64,000 nucleotides of DNA, taken from contig JADCRZ010000029.1 of assembly GCA_015069695.1 (NCBI GenBank), forward strand, positions 1-64,000. Direction: 5' to 3'. Both the position numbers and the translations under genes were made by a program. How positions within the stretch are numbered: the stretch's first letter is position 1; every line of letters starts with the position of its first letter. Source of the stretch: Williamsia sp. (GTDB lineage: Bacteria; Bacteroidota; Bacteroidia; Chitinophagales; Chitinophagaceae). The notes below the pieces were generated by a model. That model worked only from the letters and a program-made list of their open reading frames with translations, had not been told where the DNA came from and ran no database searches. This document shows, in pieces, positions 44,413-54,486 of the stretch.

Positions 44413-47373
44413 TTACAGGTCAACAGATAAACCGAAAATGATCCTTTTGGGTTGCGGGTAAGAAATGGTTTCCGGGTCAAGCCCGGAGAATTTCGTAAAA
44501 GTGGCCAGGTTATCCAAAGAGACATAAGTCCCTATTCCTTTCAGTCCCCATCTGTGAAATAAAGTCGAGGGCAAAGTGTAGCCGACCGTAATATTCCTGA
44601 TACGGTAAAAAGAGCCGTCTTCCAAATACCGCGTTGACGGCTTGTTGGAATTGTTGTTACCGCCGTAGTAGGCAAGCGGATGCGTCGCATTCCTGTTCTC
44701 AGGGGTCCATCTTGACCATCCTTTTCGCAGAACCATGTTATTGTATGTCGGGTAAGCTCCGTCGTTGTCAAACGTCTCCCTGTCGGAATGATACACGAGT
44801 GATCCCTGGCGAAAAGCAGAAGTGGCTTTCACCGAAAAACCCCCAAAAGAAAGGTTCGTATTCAAGCCGCCAAAGAAATCCGGCGTTGCCGTACCTGCTA
44901 CCTGCAAGGTTGCAGAAGAATAAGTACCCGTCAAGGTTTTACTGCCATTGGCAGCATTCAGTACCTCCCACTGGGGATTACCGTTTTCCGGATTTACACT
45001 GGCCCATTTCGGCAAATACCAGGTGTTAATATCTTCACCCTGCTTGTAGATCTGGTTGCCGTTCAATTGCGATTTTCCCTGGTACAGTTCGGTTATATGG
45101 TTCCTATTCCTACCAAAGAGAACATCAATACTCCATTGTACTTTCTCGGATCTGATGATAAGACAATTTATCGAAGCGTCAATGCCCCGGTTTATTACCG
45201 AGCCTATGTTCCGCAGTTGATTATTATAGCCTGAAACGGCAGGAAGGGCCACAGAATAAATAAGATCAGACGTGTTTCTGTTGTAAACATCTACCGTGAT
45301 ATTAAGCCTGTTGAACAAACCTATTTCCACACCGGCATCGGCGCTGTATGTTTTTTCCCAACTCAGATCCTGGGTTCCGAGAACTGTCGGGAAAGCCGAA
45401 GGAGAGCCGTTGTATTGTGTGCTGACGGAAAACAGATCATAATAACCGTAAAAGCTTGAAGGCGTATTTCCTGTACCACCGTAGTTGGCCCTGATCCTTA
45501 AGTAATTGATGGAAGGAACTTTGAAGAAGTTTTCATTGTGAATGTTCCAGGCAACCCCTGCGGAATAGAATGTGCCGTATTGTTTTGCAAACCTTGAAGA
45601 TCCGTCTCTCCTTACGGAAAACTGGCCTGTGTAGCGGTTGCTATAGGAATAAGAAGTATTGAATAAATAAGATCGGAAAGCGTATTCGGTAATGTTTCCA
45701 GCCGTCGCTATTGGTGTAGCAACACCATTGAGTACCGTAACGCCGGGAACGATGCCTTTTCCTGTAGCCGTGTAGCCGGTGTTTTTGTAATCATTGTATT
45801 CGTAAGCAACGAGGGCATCAATCAAATGGTCGCCAAATTTGGTTTTGTAAGTAAGCATCTGATTGGTAAACCGGGTGGTTGCCTTTGAACCTGTATTGGA
45901 AATCCTTCCTACATCAGCCTGTCCGCTCAGTGATCTCGGATCTACATAAGTCATGCTTTCCCCGGATAAATAGGTAATGTTGTTAGTGGATTTAAAAACA
46001 AAGTGGCTGCTGATGTCATACTGCGCATCGAAATTGGAAATGAGGCTTAAATTTTGCCCCTTGCCGTAATTCCACTGCAGGTCATAGAGATAATTATTCA
46101 GATCTCTTCCGTACCAGGTTACGCCGTTGCCTCTTGCGTTGACCACTTTCCCGCTGCTGTCGTATGGCCTATCCCACGGAAGGTCTCTGAACATATCATA
46201 GATACTGTGCTCCCTGTCATCCGTGTTGGTGAAAGCAACTGCCAATTTGGGCTTGATCGTGATTTTGTCAGAAATTTTATAGTCAAGATTTATTCTTCCC
46301 GTTAATCTGTTGTATTCATATCCTTTAACTGTTCCGTCCTCGTTGCGATAATTAAAACTGGTGAACAGCCGTGTTTTCCCGGAAACTCCCGTATAAGACG
46401 CATTATAATCCTTGGATAGTGCATTCTGGGAACCGATGTCCACCCAGTCCGTATTTCTTTGTTTCAGGCTTTCATTGAAATAAGCTGGTATAGCTGATTG
46501 GTTTGCAAACGACTTCCAGTAATCATACAACTGGGTGGAATTCATGAGCCGGAAATTACCCATCCTGTACGCTGTGATACCGGTTCTGCCGGAAACCTGA
46601 AAATCCCTTTTGTCTGTTGTTCCCTTTGCCATTTTCGTCGTTACAACTATTACGCCGTTCGCTGCCCGGGAGCCGTACAACGCAGCGGAAGACGCATCTT
46701 TCAAAACGGAAATACTTTCAATGTCGGCAGGATTTAAGGCGGGCTCGCTGCTCATAATAGTACCGTCCACCACCCATAAGGGAGCCGTCGTGCTATTGAT
46801 CGTTGACCTTCCGCGAATGGATATTGATGAAGAGCTGCCCGGCCTTCCTGAATTTGTGACCACATCTACCCCGGCTACTTTTCCCTGCAAAAGACTGCCC
46901 ACATTCGGGGTGTTTACATCAACAAGCTGCTTGGAAGACACTACACCTACCGATCCCGTAACATTTTCCTTCTTCTGATTGGTGTAACCCGTCACGACCA
47001 CTTCGTCCATGGCTTTTTCTGCCGCCTGTAAAACGATCTCTATATCCTGTTGCCCTTCTGTGCTTACTTCAACTGTTTCATAATTTACCATGCTGATAAC
47101 AAGCGCCGGCTTTTTAACCGAAGATGGAATTGACAAAGTGAATTTACCTTCATTGCTGGTCGCCGTACCTACGGTCGTTCCTTTAACACGGATGGTGGCA
47201 GCAGAAAGGGCTTCCCCGTTTTTATTTTGGACACTTCCTTTCAGGATTACATTCTGCGCATACATTGACCCTGCGTAAAAAATGCAGAGAAATATGAGTA
47301 ACGTATGTCGAAGCTTCGCATAAGAGCAAAGATTTATGCCAATTATTTCTTTCAGTTTTAAATAGCAGTTCAT
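44413..47373 (-). CDS. susC: SusC/RagA-family TonB-dependent receptor (second pair)
   Basis: A 986-aa receptor: signal segment (LLIFLCIFYAGSMYAQ), CarboxypepD_reg-like domain, DEVVVTGYTNQKKENVTGSV before the plug, plug with PADIESISVLKDASSAALYG, then a beta-barrel ending RIIFGLSVDL. It is shorter than the other two SusC proteins here. It pairs with the adjacent SusD and is preceded by a lipoprotein gene 57 bp upstream. Its distinct length and sequence suggest a different ligand from the third pair. Confidence 0.95.
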   Translation of the reverse strand: MNCYLKLKEIIGINLCSYAKLRHTLLIFLCIFYAGSMYAQNVILKGSVQNKNGEALSAATIRVKGTTVGTATSNEGKFTLSIPSSVKKPALVISMVNYETVEVSTEGQQDIEIVLQAAEKAMDEVVVTGYTNQKKENVTGSVGVVSSKQLVDVNTPNVGSLLQGKVAGVDVVTNSGRPGSSSSISIRGRSTINSTTAPLWVVDGTIMSSEPALNPADIESISVLKDASSAALYGSRAANGVIVVTTKMAKGTTDKRDFQVSGRTGITAYRMGNFRLMNSTQLYDYWKSFANQSAIPAYFNESLKQRNTDWVDIGSQNALSKDYNASYTGVSGKTRLFTSFNYRNEDGTVKGYEYNRLTGRINLDYKISDKITIKPKLAVAFTNTDDREHSIYDMFRDLPWDRPYDSSGKVVNARGNGVTWYGRDLNNYLYDLQWNYGKGQNLSLISNFDAQYDISSHFVFKSTNNITYLSGESMTYVDPRSLSGQADVGRISNTGSKATTRFTNQMLTYKTKFGDHLIDALVAYEYNDYKNTGYTATGKGIVPGVTVLNGVATPIATAGNITEYAFRSYLFNTSYSYSNRYTGQFSVRRDGSSRFAKQYGTFYSAGVAWNIHNENFFKVPSINYLRIRANYGGTGNTPSSFYGYYDLFSVSTQYNGSPSAFPTVLGTQDLSWEKTYSADAGVEIGLFNRLNITVDVYNRNTSDLIYSVALPAVSGYNNQLRNIGSVINRGIDASINCLIIRSEKVQWSIDVLFGRNRNHITELYQGKSQLNGNQIYKQGEDINTWYLPKWASVNPENGNPQWEVLNAANGSKTLTGTYSSATLQVAGTATPDFFGGLNTNLSFGGFSVKATSAFRQGSLVYHSDRETFDNDGAYPTYNNMVLRKGWSRWTPENRNATHPLAYYGGNNNSNKPSTRYLEDGSFYRIRNITVGYTLPSTLFHRWGLKGIGTYVSLDNLATFTKFSGLDPETISYPQPKRIIFGLSVDL

Positions 47374-47430
47374 ATAAAAGGAGTTGGTTGCATAAAGATT
47401 TCCCAGCCGTTTGTATCAGATCAGTTAATA

Positions 47431-48534
47431 CTACCGGCGCAGGGCATTTAAAAGCCGGATATTTATCTGGTATGTACCCGGTACCTGTATCCGCATCGGT
47501 ATGCGCAATGCATAGTCAAACTTTCCGTCGGTATATACACCTTTGTAATGACTGTCTGATATTCCTGCGTAGAAGTTACCGGCAGTATTGGTCGTCCAGT
47601 TTGTAGTGCTGTCTATACGAACATACTGTGTAGGAATGCGGTAGTACATGTTGAAACCGTTGCCTAAAGAAGCAATGGGAAAAGGCGTTAACGGGTATTT
47701 AAGAGACATGGCCGTATCGGTTGCTGTAAACGTATCGGGGGCATAGTCCTGCAAATTCTGAAGAAAAGGCGGATTGGGATTTAAACCCGAGTTTGGCCTT
47801 TTTGCGATCTCTCCGTTTTTCGGGTTGAATACAGCGCCGTTTCTGTCCGTGACCTTAATAACGAGCACATTGGGTGTATCCGCCAATCTTCTAACTGTAT
47901 AATCTACAAAAGGATTATTGATGCCGTTGAAAAGCGTTCCGCTGTTCGATCCGCCTGCAGCACCTGCGCCCGAGGCAGTATTGGCAACCAGGAGGGAAAG
48001 GCTGAAAGAACCCTGTTCCGGTGCTGTTTCCAGCGGCTTGCCATCTGCTATCACAATGGTCATGATTTTTTTTAACTGCTGGGTGCCGGCGCTGTTGCTT
48101 ACTTCCAGGTCCATGGTGTACGTGCCGAGAGGCAGGTTGATCGTAGCAGGGTTTGCTTCAATGGTTCCGTTATGATCATTAACTATGATTGGCGGGAGTT
48201 CGGCCGTACTGCGTTTAGCCATGATAGCGGCGTAGGTTTTATCTACATTAGGATCATAGGCCGCTGTCCATATAGCCACCGGGTATTTTTTTAAAAAGAC
48301 ATCATCCATTATTTTTCCGGTCGAATCATAAATATGCGTCCATTTTACATGCAGCGGAATATCCGAGCCATCCGTATTCAGCGTGTAGGAAGTAGCGATT
48401 CTTCCTCTTGTAATGGTAAACTGGTTTACGGCATATTGCAGGTAAGGGCTGATAAAACCGTTACCATATTTTGTGCAGGCTGTAAAAACCAGCCCTATCA
48501 GTAAGGCAGCCGTTGGTATACTATATCTTTTCAT
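47431..48534 (-). CDS. SusCD-associated surface lipoprotein of unknown family
   Basis: A 367-aa protein with a lipoprotein signal (ALLIGLVFTACTKYGNG). The body is beta-rich with a domain near 120-160 (LPLGTYTMDLEVSNSAGTQQ) and a C-terminal region with RIPMRIQVPGTYQINIRLL. This resembles accessory lipoproteins encoded beside SusCD pairs, possibly of the DUF5007 type, but that assignment is tentative. It sits between the fasciclin protein and a susC gene with short gaps (11 and 57 bp). A surface glycan-binding or complex-forming role is inferred. Confidence 0.7.
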   Translation of the reverse strand: MKRYSIPTAALLIGLVFTACTKYGNGFISPYLQYAVNQFTITRGRIATSYTLNTDGSDIPLHVKWTHIYDSTGKIMDDVFLKKYPVAIWTAAYDPNVDKTYAAIMAKRSTAELPPIIVNDHNGTIEANPATINLPLGTYTMDLEVSNSAGTQQLKKIMTIVIADGKPLETAPEQGSFSLSLLVANTASGAGAAGGSNSGTLFNGINNPFVDYTVRRLADTPNVLVIKVTDRNGAVFNPKNGEIAKRPNSGLNPNPPFLQNLQDYAPDTFTATDTAMSLKYPLTPFPIASLGNGFNMYYRIPTQYVRIDSTTNWTTNTAGNFYAGISDSHYKGVYTDGKFDYALRIPMRIQVPGTYQINIRLLNALRR

Positions 48535-48545
48535 TGCAAAGAGGT

Positions 48546-49271
48546 TTATTGTTTCGTACCGTAAAAAAACAAGACGTGAGAATTTTCCAAAGCATTCATG
48601 ATGCCGTTCTGCGTAGTAATACCGGATGTTTTACACAACGTACGTACCCCTACCGATAATGGAATGGCACTGGCCGGCGTTGATGGGGTAATCGTATAAG
48701 AACGCCACAGTTGCGTGAAATACACCACCTGCGGTACGGAAGAGACAAGTGAACTGTAGCCAAGCGTAACATCTTTCGTGTACTCATAAGACACCGCTAC
48801 GGTATTGCCGTTTAAGCCGGTAGGATACAAGGCTCCGATGGATGAGAGTGCGCTGTAGGTCAAGGGCTGGTGAACAAGATACATCAGCAGGGAATCCCTA
48901 GTACCCTTTACATTGTTCTTGACATAATAGACAAGCGAATCAAGGGCGAACTTGGCATTCTGGTTGTAGGCATTTTGAACAAAAATAGTTCGCTGGCTGA
49001 GGTAATTCAAGATGGAATAATCGGAAGGAGCAAAGAAAGTAGTTCCCTGCTCGTTTACTTTGTCTTTCAGTCCTGCGGCATCGATCACCTGCACAAGGGT
49101 ATCGTATAAAGCAGTGCTTTTTAGTACGTCGTAGGTGCTTGTATTTTTGTAGATATTCACATCTTCCGGAATACCTCCCGTGATGTAATTCTTTTTGCAG
49201 GCGCTTAACAAGGATACCAGGACGCCTAGTGCCGTTATTTTCTGCAGCAATATTTTTTTCATTCGAGTCAT
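48546..49271 (-). CDS. Fasciclin-domain lipoprotein
   Basis: A 241-aa lipoprotein with signal LGVLVSLLSACKKNY. The FAS1-type domain shows TSTYDVLKSTALYDTLVQVI, GTTFFAPSDYSILNYL and a late NGIMNALENSHVLFF segment, matching the start and end of a fasciclin fold. FAS1 domains mediate adhesion to proteins or glycans. It lies between the third SusCD pair and the second lipoprotein with gaps of 54 and 11 bp, so it is probably an accessory part of the SusCD machinery. Confidence 0.85.
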   Translation of the reverse strand: MTRMKKILLQKITALGVLVSLLSACKKNYITGGIPEDVNIYKNTSTYDVLKSTALYDTLVQVIDAAGLKDKVNEQGTTFFAPSDYSILNYLSQRTIFVQNAYNQNAKFALDSLVYYVKNNVKGTRDSLLMYLVHQPLTYSALSSIGALYPTGLNGNTVAVSYEYTKDVTLGYSSLVSSVPQVVYFTQLWRSYTITPSTPASAIPLSVGVRTLCKTSGITTQNGIMNALENSHVLFFYGTKQ

Positions 49272-49325
49272 TTTAAAAGTTTGATCAACCTCCTGAACAA
49301 AATTTATCAGGTAACTATCGGCAGA

Positions 49326-50867
49326 TTACTTGTGTGTTGCCCACCAGGGGTTTTGGGTCAGCAAATTGTCTTGCGGAAACAGGGCCGCCATATCCAACGG
49401 CCAGTAGTATCCCTTGTTTGCCGGGGTTACCCTGTCGGAAGGGTAGCCTACGTATTCGAGCCAGCCCTGCTTGGTCTCCGTGCGGATAAGGTCGTAATAC
49501 CATTGTCCTTCTCCTATCAGCTCACGTCCGCGTTCCGCTATCACCTCGTCCAGGATGTCGTACTGGCTGGCGGGAGCCTGGTAAGCGGTAATGCCGGCCC
49601 GGCCTTCCGTCAGGGCCAGCTTTTGTTTCGCGCCGCCAAGATCGTTCTGGTAAGCCAGGGCTTCGGCGTCCAGCAAAATGATGTCGGCCAGGCGGAACAG
49701 CACCAGGCTGTTGTTGATATAAGGAAGCGTTTTTGTATCGGGTTTTTGATACAGGAAGTTGGCATATTTCACCAGCAGGTATCCGGCCATATCGCCGCCG
49801 GAGGCAGGCGTTGGCGCAAGCGTGGCCTTATAACGGGCATCGCGTAAGGTATCCATGAACTGGTCAACAAAACCTCCTTTGGGAGAAACCCATGAACTGA
49901 CCTTTCTGTTGTCTACGACCGGCCCTTTTAAAAAGACGGCGAAAAAATCAAATTGCGCTTCCGCCCAATCGCCCTGCCCGCTGAAATTGGGATCGTTCGG
50001 GTTATAGGTCATGGATAATTCGAAGATGCTTTCGTTGGATGACTGCCCCTTCCAGATATTTTTATAACTCGCCATCGGCTCAAGTGAATATCCGCCGTTG
50101 GCCAGGAGTTGCTGGCAACTTAAGTGGGCGTTGGCATAATCGTGTTTCCAGGCATACATATGGGCCAGCAGCGCCTGCACGGCCCCTTTAGTGGCCCGTA
50201 CCGATCTGACCGGGTTGCCGCCCCCGAAACCAAGATAACCGGCGGCCCTGTTTAAATCGGCAATACAACTATCCAGCACAACAGACTCTTTGGTGCGTGC
50301 CAGCGGCGGAATGTTTCCGTAGTCAACGTCGTTGTAAGACTGGGTGACAAAAACCGGATCGCCCCAAACACGGATAATATAGAAATACGCGTAGGCCCGC
50401 ATAAAAAGCGCTTCGCCCAAATAACCTTTCCGGATATCCTCATTAACAAAAAGGTTCGATGCCATTTGCGGCACATTTTGCAGGATCAGGTTACACTGCG
50501 CGATCAACTGATAAAAGCGCGACCAGTTTTGCAACTGCCCTTCCTTATAGGGTACATATGAAAAATTAAACGGCGGACTGGTACTGGCCTTTACCTGAAA
50601 ATTGGAATTGTTGCTCGCCGGTAAAAATACGCCCGAGGTGATGTCGCCAAAGATGAAATGAGACTGGCCGCTTCTCAAGCAGGAACGCAACTGCCCGTAC
50701 ATGGCCAGGGTAGCCTGCTCCACAGAGGTCTGCGAAGACCAAAACTCTCTGCCGTACGTAGAGGTAATGGGTGCTTCATTCAAATACTTCTTACAGGAAA
50801 CACCCATAAAGGCAATGACCATCAACAGCAGGGGGATAGCAAGTTTACAAGAAGGTTGCTTATTCAT
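49326..50867 (-). CDS. susD: SusD/RagB-family lipoprotein (third pair)
   Basis: A 513-aa SusD with lipoprotein signal LLLMVIAFMGVSCKKYLNEAP. Typical blocks include YLGEALFMRAYAYFYIIRVW and IILLDAEALAYQNDLGGAKQ and the ERGRELIGEGQWYYDLIRTE C-terminal motif with NLLTQNPWW. It pairs with the SusC 17 bp upstream and is the second gene of the long minus-strand operon controlled from the operator at 54217-54255. Confidence 0.94.
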   Translation of the reverse strand: MNKQPSCKLAIPLLLMVIAFMGVSCKKYLNEAPITSTYGREFWSSQTSVEQATLAMYGQLRSCLRSGQSHFIFGDITSGVFLPASNNSNFQVKASTSPPFNFSYVPYKEGQLQNWSRFYQLIAQCNLILQNVPQMASNLFVNEDIRKGYLGEALFMRAYAYFYIIRVWGDPVFVTQSYNDVDYGNIPPLARTKESVVLDSCIADLNRAAGYLGFGGGNPVRSVRATKGAVQALLAHMYAWKHDYANAHLSCQQLLANGGYSLEPMASYKNIWKGQSSNESIFELSMTYNPNDPNFSGQGDWAEAQFDFFAVFLKGPVVDNRKVSSWVSPKGGFVDQFMDTLRDARYKATLAPTPASGGDMAGYLLVKYANFLYQKPDTKTLPYINNSLVLFRLADIILLDAEALAYQNDLGGAKQKLALTEGRAGITAYQAPASQYDILDEVIAERGRELIGEGQWYYDLIRTETKQGWLEYVGYPSDRVTPANKGYYWPLDMAALFPQDNLLTQNPWWATHK

Positions 50868-50884
50868 GTGAATGCTTTTAAAAA

Positions 50885-53800
50885 TTAAAACTGGATGTCG
50901 ACACCGATGGTGACCTTGGTAGGTGTAGGATAAAGTCCTCCCGTGTAATTACCCAGCTGGTCTACCAGCTCGGGATTTGGCATGGTGCTGTTTTTAAAGG
51001 TGATGATATTATCCACGATGGCATACACCCTGGTGCCGGCCAGCTTTGCCCGGTTAATCATTTTCCGTGGCAACTGGTAGCTTAGCACAATGTTCTTGAC
51101 TTTGAAGTAGCTGCCGTCTTCATTAAACTGGCTTGATATAGGAATGTATTGATAATAGCTGGGACCGAAAGGATTGAGAGAAGGAAAATCAGCCTTGTAA
51201 TTGGGATCGCTTTTTGCCCTTTGCGGCGTCCAATAATTCAACTTGCTCAGATCGGGCAGGCGGCTGTTGGCAAACGTATAAATGCTGCTGCTGTAGCCAC
51301 CGACCACATGGCTGATCTGCTGTTGAAAGAACGTGTTTATAACGTCTCTTTTCCAGGTAAAAATGCTGATGATGCTCAACGAAAAGTTCTTGTAGGTGAG
51401 ATCATTCACAAAGCCACCTGTAAACTTCGGATTGGGATCTCCCGTCGGTATACGGTCACCGTACTGAGCACCGTTGTTTTCATCGGGCCACACGTCGCCG
51501 ATCTTGTTTACATCAAGCCATATCGGGTCGCCGGGAACAACTTTATGATTGCCTTTGAAGTAAGTGATTACATTGCCTGTTATCGGGTTGAAAGGGATCT
51601 CGCTCTGGCTGTTGTAAACACCGAGATATTTCAGCTGGAACATTTCGTAGATGGGCTGCCCCACGGCATAGATCCTCGAGGCGCCATAGGCATCCTCCAC
51701 CACAAAGGTGCGGTTGCCATTCGGCAGTTTGGCAATGGCGTTTTTGTTGTATGATATGGTCAGTTGCGTATTCCACTGCAAAGGACTTTTGCGGGAGAGG
51801 TTGCGGGTTGCCAGCGTGATGTCCACTCCCTTATTGCTCACCCAAAGATCATGTGCATTGAACTCGATGCTTTGAAAGCCGGTGTAAAAAGGGAGTTGGA
51901 ACGTGTAATAATCATCTTTGGCCAGCTTGTCGTATACATCCGCTGTAAGGGATAAGCGGCTGTTGAAAAGCTGCGTTTCAATACCGATGTTTTTCTGGAT
52001 TGTTTTTGTCCAGGTCAGGTTGTTCTTGGTCAAGCCGTTGATATAGCTGGGCTGTATGGCTACACCTCCACTGTATGTTCCGGGAATGATATAGGAATTA
52101 TAGGGCGCATAAAAGTTGGCAGAGTTCAAGCCCGAAATACCATAGCTACCGCGCAGCTTCAGGTAGTTTACAGCGCCTTTTATACTTTTCATAAAACCTT
52201 CGTCCGAAACAATCCAGCCGGCCCCCGCGGCAGGGAAATAACCCCATTTGGTGTTTTCTCCGAAGCGCGAAGAACCATCGCCCCTGTAAGAACCGTAGAG
52301 CAGGTATCTTCCGTTGTAATCGTATTGAAACTGGCCCGCAAAAGAAAGAAGGGCGGCAGCGGCATAGCCGGAGCTGCCCGACAGATCGGACTGTGGTATA
52401 CCGCTGACCACCTGTATATTGTTGGAAGGAACGTTGTAGCCGCCCGTGTAGCTGGTGTTGCTCACGTCCGCGCTGAATTGTTGCGAACCGGTCAGCACAA
52501 AATTGTGCACGTGGCCGGCCGCTGTGGTTATCCGCTTGCTGAAGTTGAGGGCATTGGAGAGAAAATAGGTGCTGTAGGTTCCTTTGTCTGATCTCGCATA
52601 AGAAGGCTGCGCGGCTCCGCCGTTCGCTGCCGAAACCGCATCAATATTGGACGGCTGGGAGTAATCGCGGTTGGAAGTAGAAATATTGGCGGCTCCCTGG
52701 AAGGTATACCTCAATTCCGGCAGGATGGTATAGTTCAACGTCAACGATACATTGTACAGGTCGTTGATGTTTTTATTCCTCAGTTTGCTGTAACGGCCGG
52801 TAAAATTGGATGAATCAAAAGCAGTGAGCCGGTAAAATGATGTAGGCTGTGCGGCGCCGCTGACCGGTGTGTTATCGTCGCTGTTGCCGTTGAACTTCAG
52901 GCCCCGCTGCCGGTCGTTCCTCGACAGGGCGACAATAAACTGGCTGCTCAGTTTGGGACTGATCTTAAAATCAAAATTGCCGCGAACACTGTAACGGGTA
53001 AAACCAAAGGACTGGATGATGCCTTTCTCGTCGTAATAGTTCATGCTGACGCGGTAGCTTACATTTTCGGTCCCGGCAGAAATCGTTGCATCAACATTCT
53101 TCACATTGCCCTGCCGGTAGAAAAGTCCCTGCCAGTCGGTGGCATTGTTAAAAGAAGGATTGAAGCGGTCGGTTAAAAGCTGTGGCAGGGTTGCCAACTG
53201 TGCAGGCGTAGCGTATTGGTTGATCAGGTCCATTTTCTGCGCTCTTTCGGCGCTGCCTGTTACAGTTGGCAGAAGCTGTGGCCGTTGCGTAATGCCGCCA
53301 TAGACATTGACCCTGAACTCAGGCCTGGCAGAGCGTCCACGCTTTGTTCTGATATAAATAACGCCATTGGCGCCTCTTGAGCCCCAGGCCGCAGTAGCAG
53401 CAGCGTCTTTCTGCACATCTATGCTTTCAATATCGTTGATGTTGATCCCGGCCAGGTAATTTGTACCGGTTGCGTCGATGTTGTTGGAAATATCTTCCGG
53501 ATTGGTGGGCACGCCGTCTATTACATACAGCGGTCCGCTGAGCGCATGTGCCTGTGCAACGTTTTCGTCGCTGATATTTGTACTCACCCGTGAATTCCCG
53601 CGTACAACGATGGTAGGCGCTACGCCCGGCTCGCCGGAACCTATCTGCACATTCAGGCCGGCCACCCTGCCCTGCAGCAATTGATCCACGCTGGGAGAAG
53701 GGAGGTTCTCAATGTCTTTGCCCAGAACCGAGATCACGGAAGCTGTAGTGGTCCTTTTTGACTGGCGCTGCACCCCTACGATCACTACATCGGTCAAGGC

Positions 53801-54112
53801 GGAAGTGTCTTCGGCCAAAACAATTTCCAGAACAGAACTTTGGCCCACGGATGCTTCCTGCCGCTTAAATCCCACATTCGTAATCACCAGCGTTTTGGAA
53901 GCACTTTGCAGGGTGAGAGAGAAACTTCCGGCGTCGTTGGTCTTTGTTGCATTCTTTGAAACACCTTTCTCGCTTACAGTGGAACTTTTGAGCGGGTTGC
54001 CATTTTTGTCTTTTACCGTACCGGTTACTTTTTGCTGGGCAAAAATCAATGAGGGAAAGATCAGCATAACTGCATGAAGCAGCAGTCTTGTTCGCAGCAT
54101 CTTTATAAGCAT
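50885..54112 (-). CDS. susC: SusC/RagA-family TonB-dependent receptor (third pair)
   Basis: A 1075-aa receptor: signal segment (LLLHAVMLIFPSLIFAQ), CarboxypepD_reg-like domain with VTGTVKDKNGNPLKSSTV, plug with NINDIESIDVQKDAAATAAW, and barrel ending in KVTIGVDIQF. The plug region carries an extended segment (NISDENVAQAHALSGP). It begins the long operon, and the double operator palindrome lies ~105-145 bp upstream. An alternative start is the internal Met at 54100. With its SusD it probably imports a GalNAc-containing oligosaccharide or glycopeptide, by context. Confidence 0.95.
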   Translation of the reverse strand: MLIKMLRTRLLLHAVMLIFPSLIFAQQKVTGTVKDKNGNPLKSSTVSEKGVSKNATKTNDAGSFSLTLQSASKTLVITNVGFKRQEASVGQSSVLEIVLAEDTSALTDVVIVGVQRQSKRTTTASVISVLGKDIENLPSPSVDQLLQGRVAGLNVQIGSGEPGVAPTIVVRGNSRVSTNISDENVAQAHALSGPLYVIDGVPTNPEDISNNIDATGTNYLAGININDIESIDVQKDAAATAAWGSRGANGVIYIRTKRGRSARPEFRVNVYGGITQRPQLLPTVTGSAERAQKMDLINQYATPAQLATLPQLLTDRFNPSFNNATDWQGLFYRQGNVKNVDATISAGTENVSYRVSMNYYDEKGIIQSFGFTRYSVRGNFDFKISPKLSSQFIVALSRNDRQRGLKFNGNSDDNTPVSGAAQPTSFYRLTAFDSSNFTGRYSKLRNKNINDLYNVSLTLNYTILPELRYTFQGAANISTSNRDYSQPSNIDAVSAANGGAAQPSYARSDKGTYSTYFLSNALNFSKRITTAAGHVHNFVLTGSQQFSADVSNTSYTGGYNVPSNNIQVVSGIPQSDLSGSSGYAAAALLSFAGQFQYDYNGRYLLYGSYRGDGSSRFGENTKWGYFPAAGAGWIVSDEGFMKSIKGAVNYLKLRGSYGISGLNSANFYAPYNSYIIPGTYSGGVAIQPSYINGLTKNNLTWTKTIQKNIGIETQLFNSRLSLTADVYDKLAKDDYYTFQLPFYTGFQSIEFNAHDLWVSNKGVDITLATRNLSRKSPLQWNTQLTISYNKNAIAKLPNGNRTFVVEDAYGASRIYAVGQPIYEMFQLKYLGVYNSQSEIPFNPITGNVITYFKGNHKVVPGDPIWLDVNKIGDVWPDENNGAQYGDRIPTGDPNPKFTGGFVNDLTYKNFSLSIISIFTWKRDVINTFFQQQISHVVGGYSSSIYTFANSRLPDLSKLNYWTPQRAKSDPNYKADFPSLNPFGPSYYQYIPISSQFNEDGSYFKVKNIVLSYQLPRKMINRAKLAGTRVYAIVDNIITFKNSTMPNPELVDQLGNYTGGLYPTPTKVTIGVDIQF

Positions 54113-54486
54113 ACATGTAGATTTGGAAGATGAAACCTTGGGCTTTTCTTCCGCAAATTCACATCTTTTTCAACGAACTGCCGCAGAGGCATTTCAGCTA
54201 AACCATGATTTGACGCTGCGCAAACGGTTGCGCAGGGCGCGCAACCGTTTGCGCAATTTTTCTAACACGCTCCTTGGCAGGGCAGGTGATTTGTCATAAA
54301 CGTTTCAAAGCAGCTGCACCCCGGCGGAATGACAAAGACATCCGTACTATTTATTTCAAATCGGTATTAAGAGGAGTGGAAATGAAGCCAAAGGTTCGCG
54401 GCAATTTGCAAAGGGAACACCGCCGGGTTATCTTCAGTTGTATATGAATCCGGTCGACAGACAAGTAGCGGGGCTGTAAGAAACCT
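54113..54486. other. Promoter region between lacI and the susC operon
   Basis: 374 bp that hold the double operator (54217-54255) and a lone AAACGTTT core (54298-54305) that may be a weak third site. The regulator gene is on the same strand and ends just upstream. No ORF here has supporting features. Confidence 0.6.
54217..54255. promoter_or_regulatory. Double LacI-family operator forming a 17-bp inverted repeat
   Basis: TGCGCAAACGGTTGCGC (54217-54233) and its exact reverse complement (54239-54255) are separated by AGGGC. Each arm is itself a near-palindromic operator pairing a CAAACG half with a GGTTG half. It lies upstream of the third susC and the ten genes after it. Confidence 0.8.

Noticed and set aside
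46501-46517. TTTGCAAACGAC inside the second susC gene, resembling a LacI half-site
   Set aside because: Only one half matches and it lies within coding sequence; the other operators are all intergenic.
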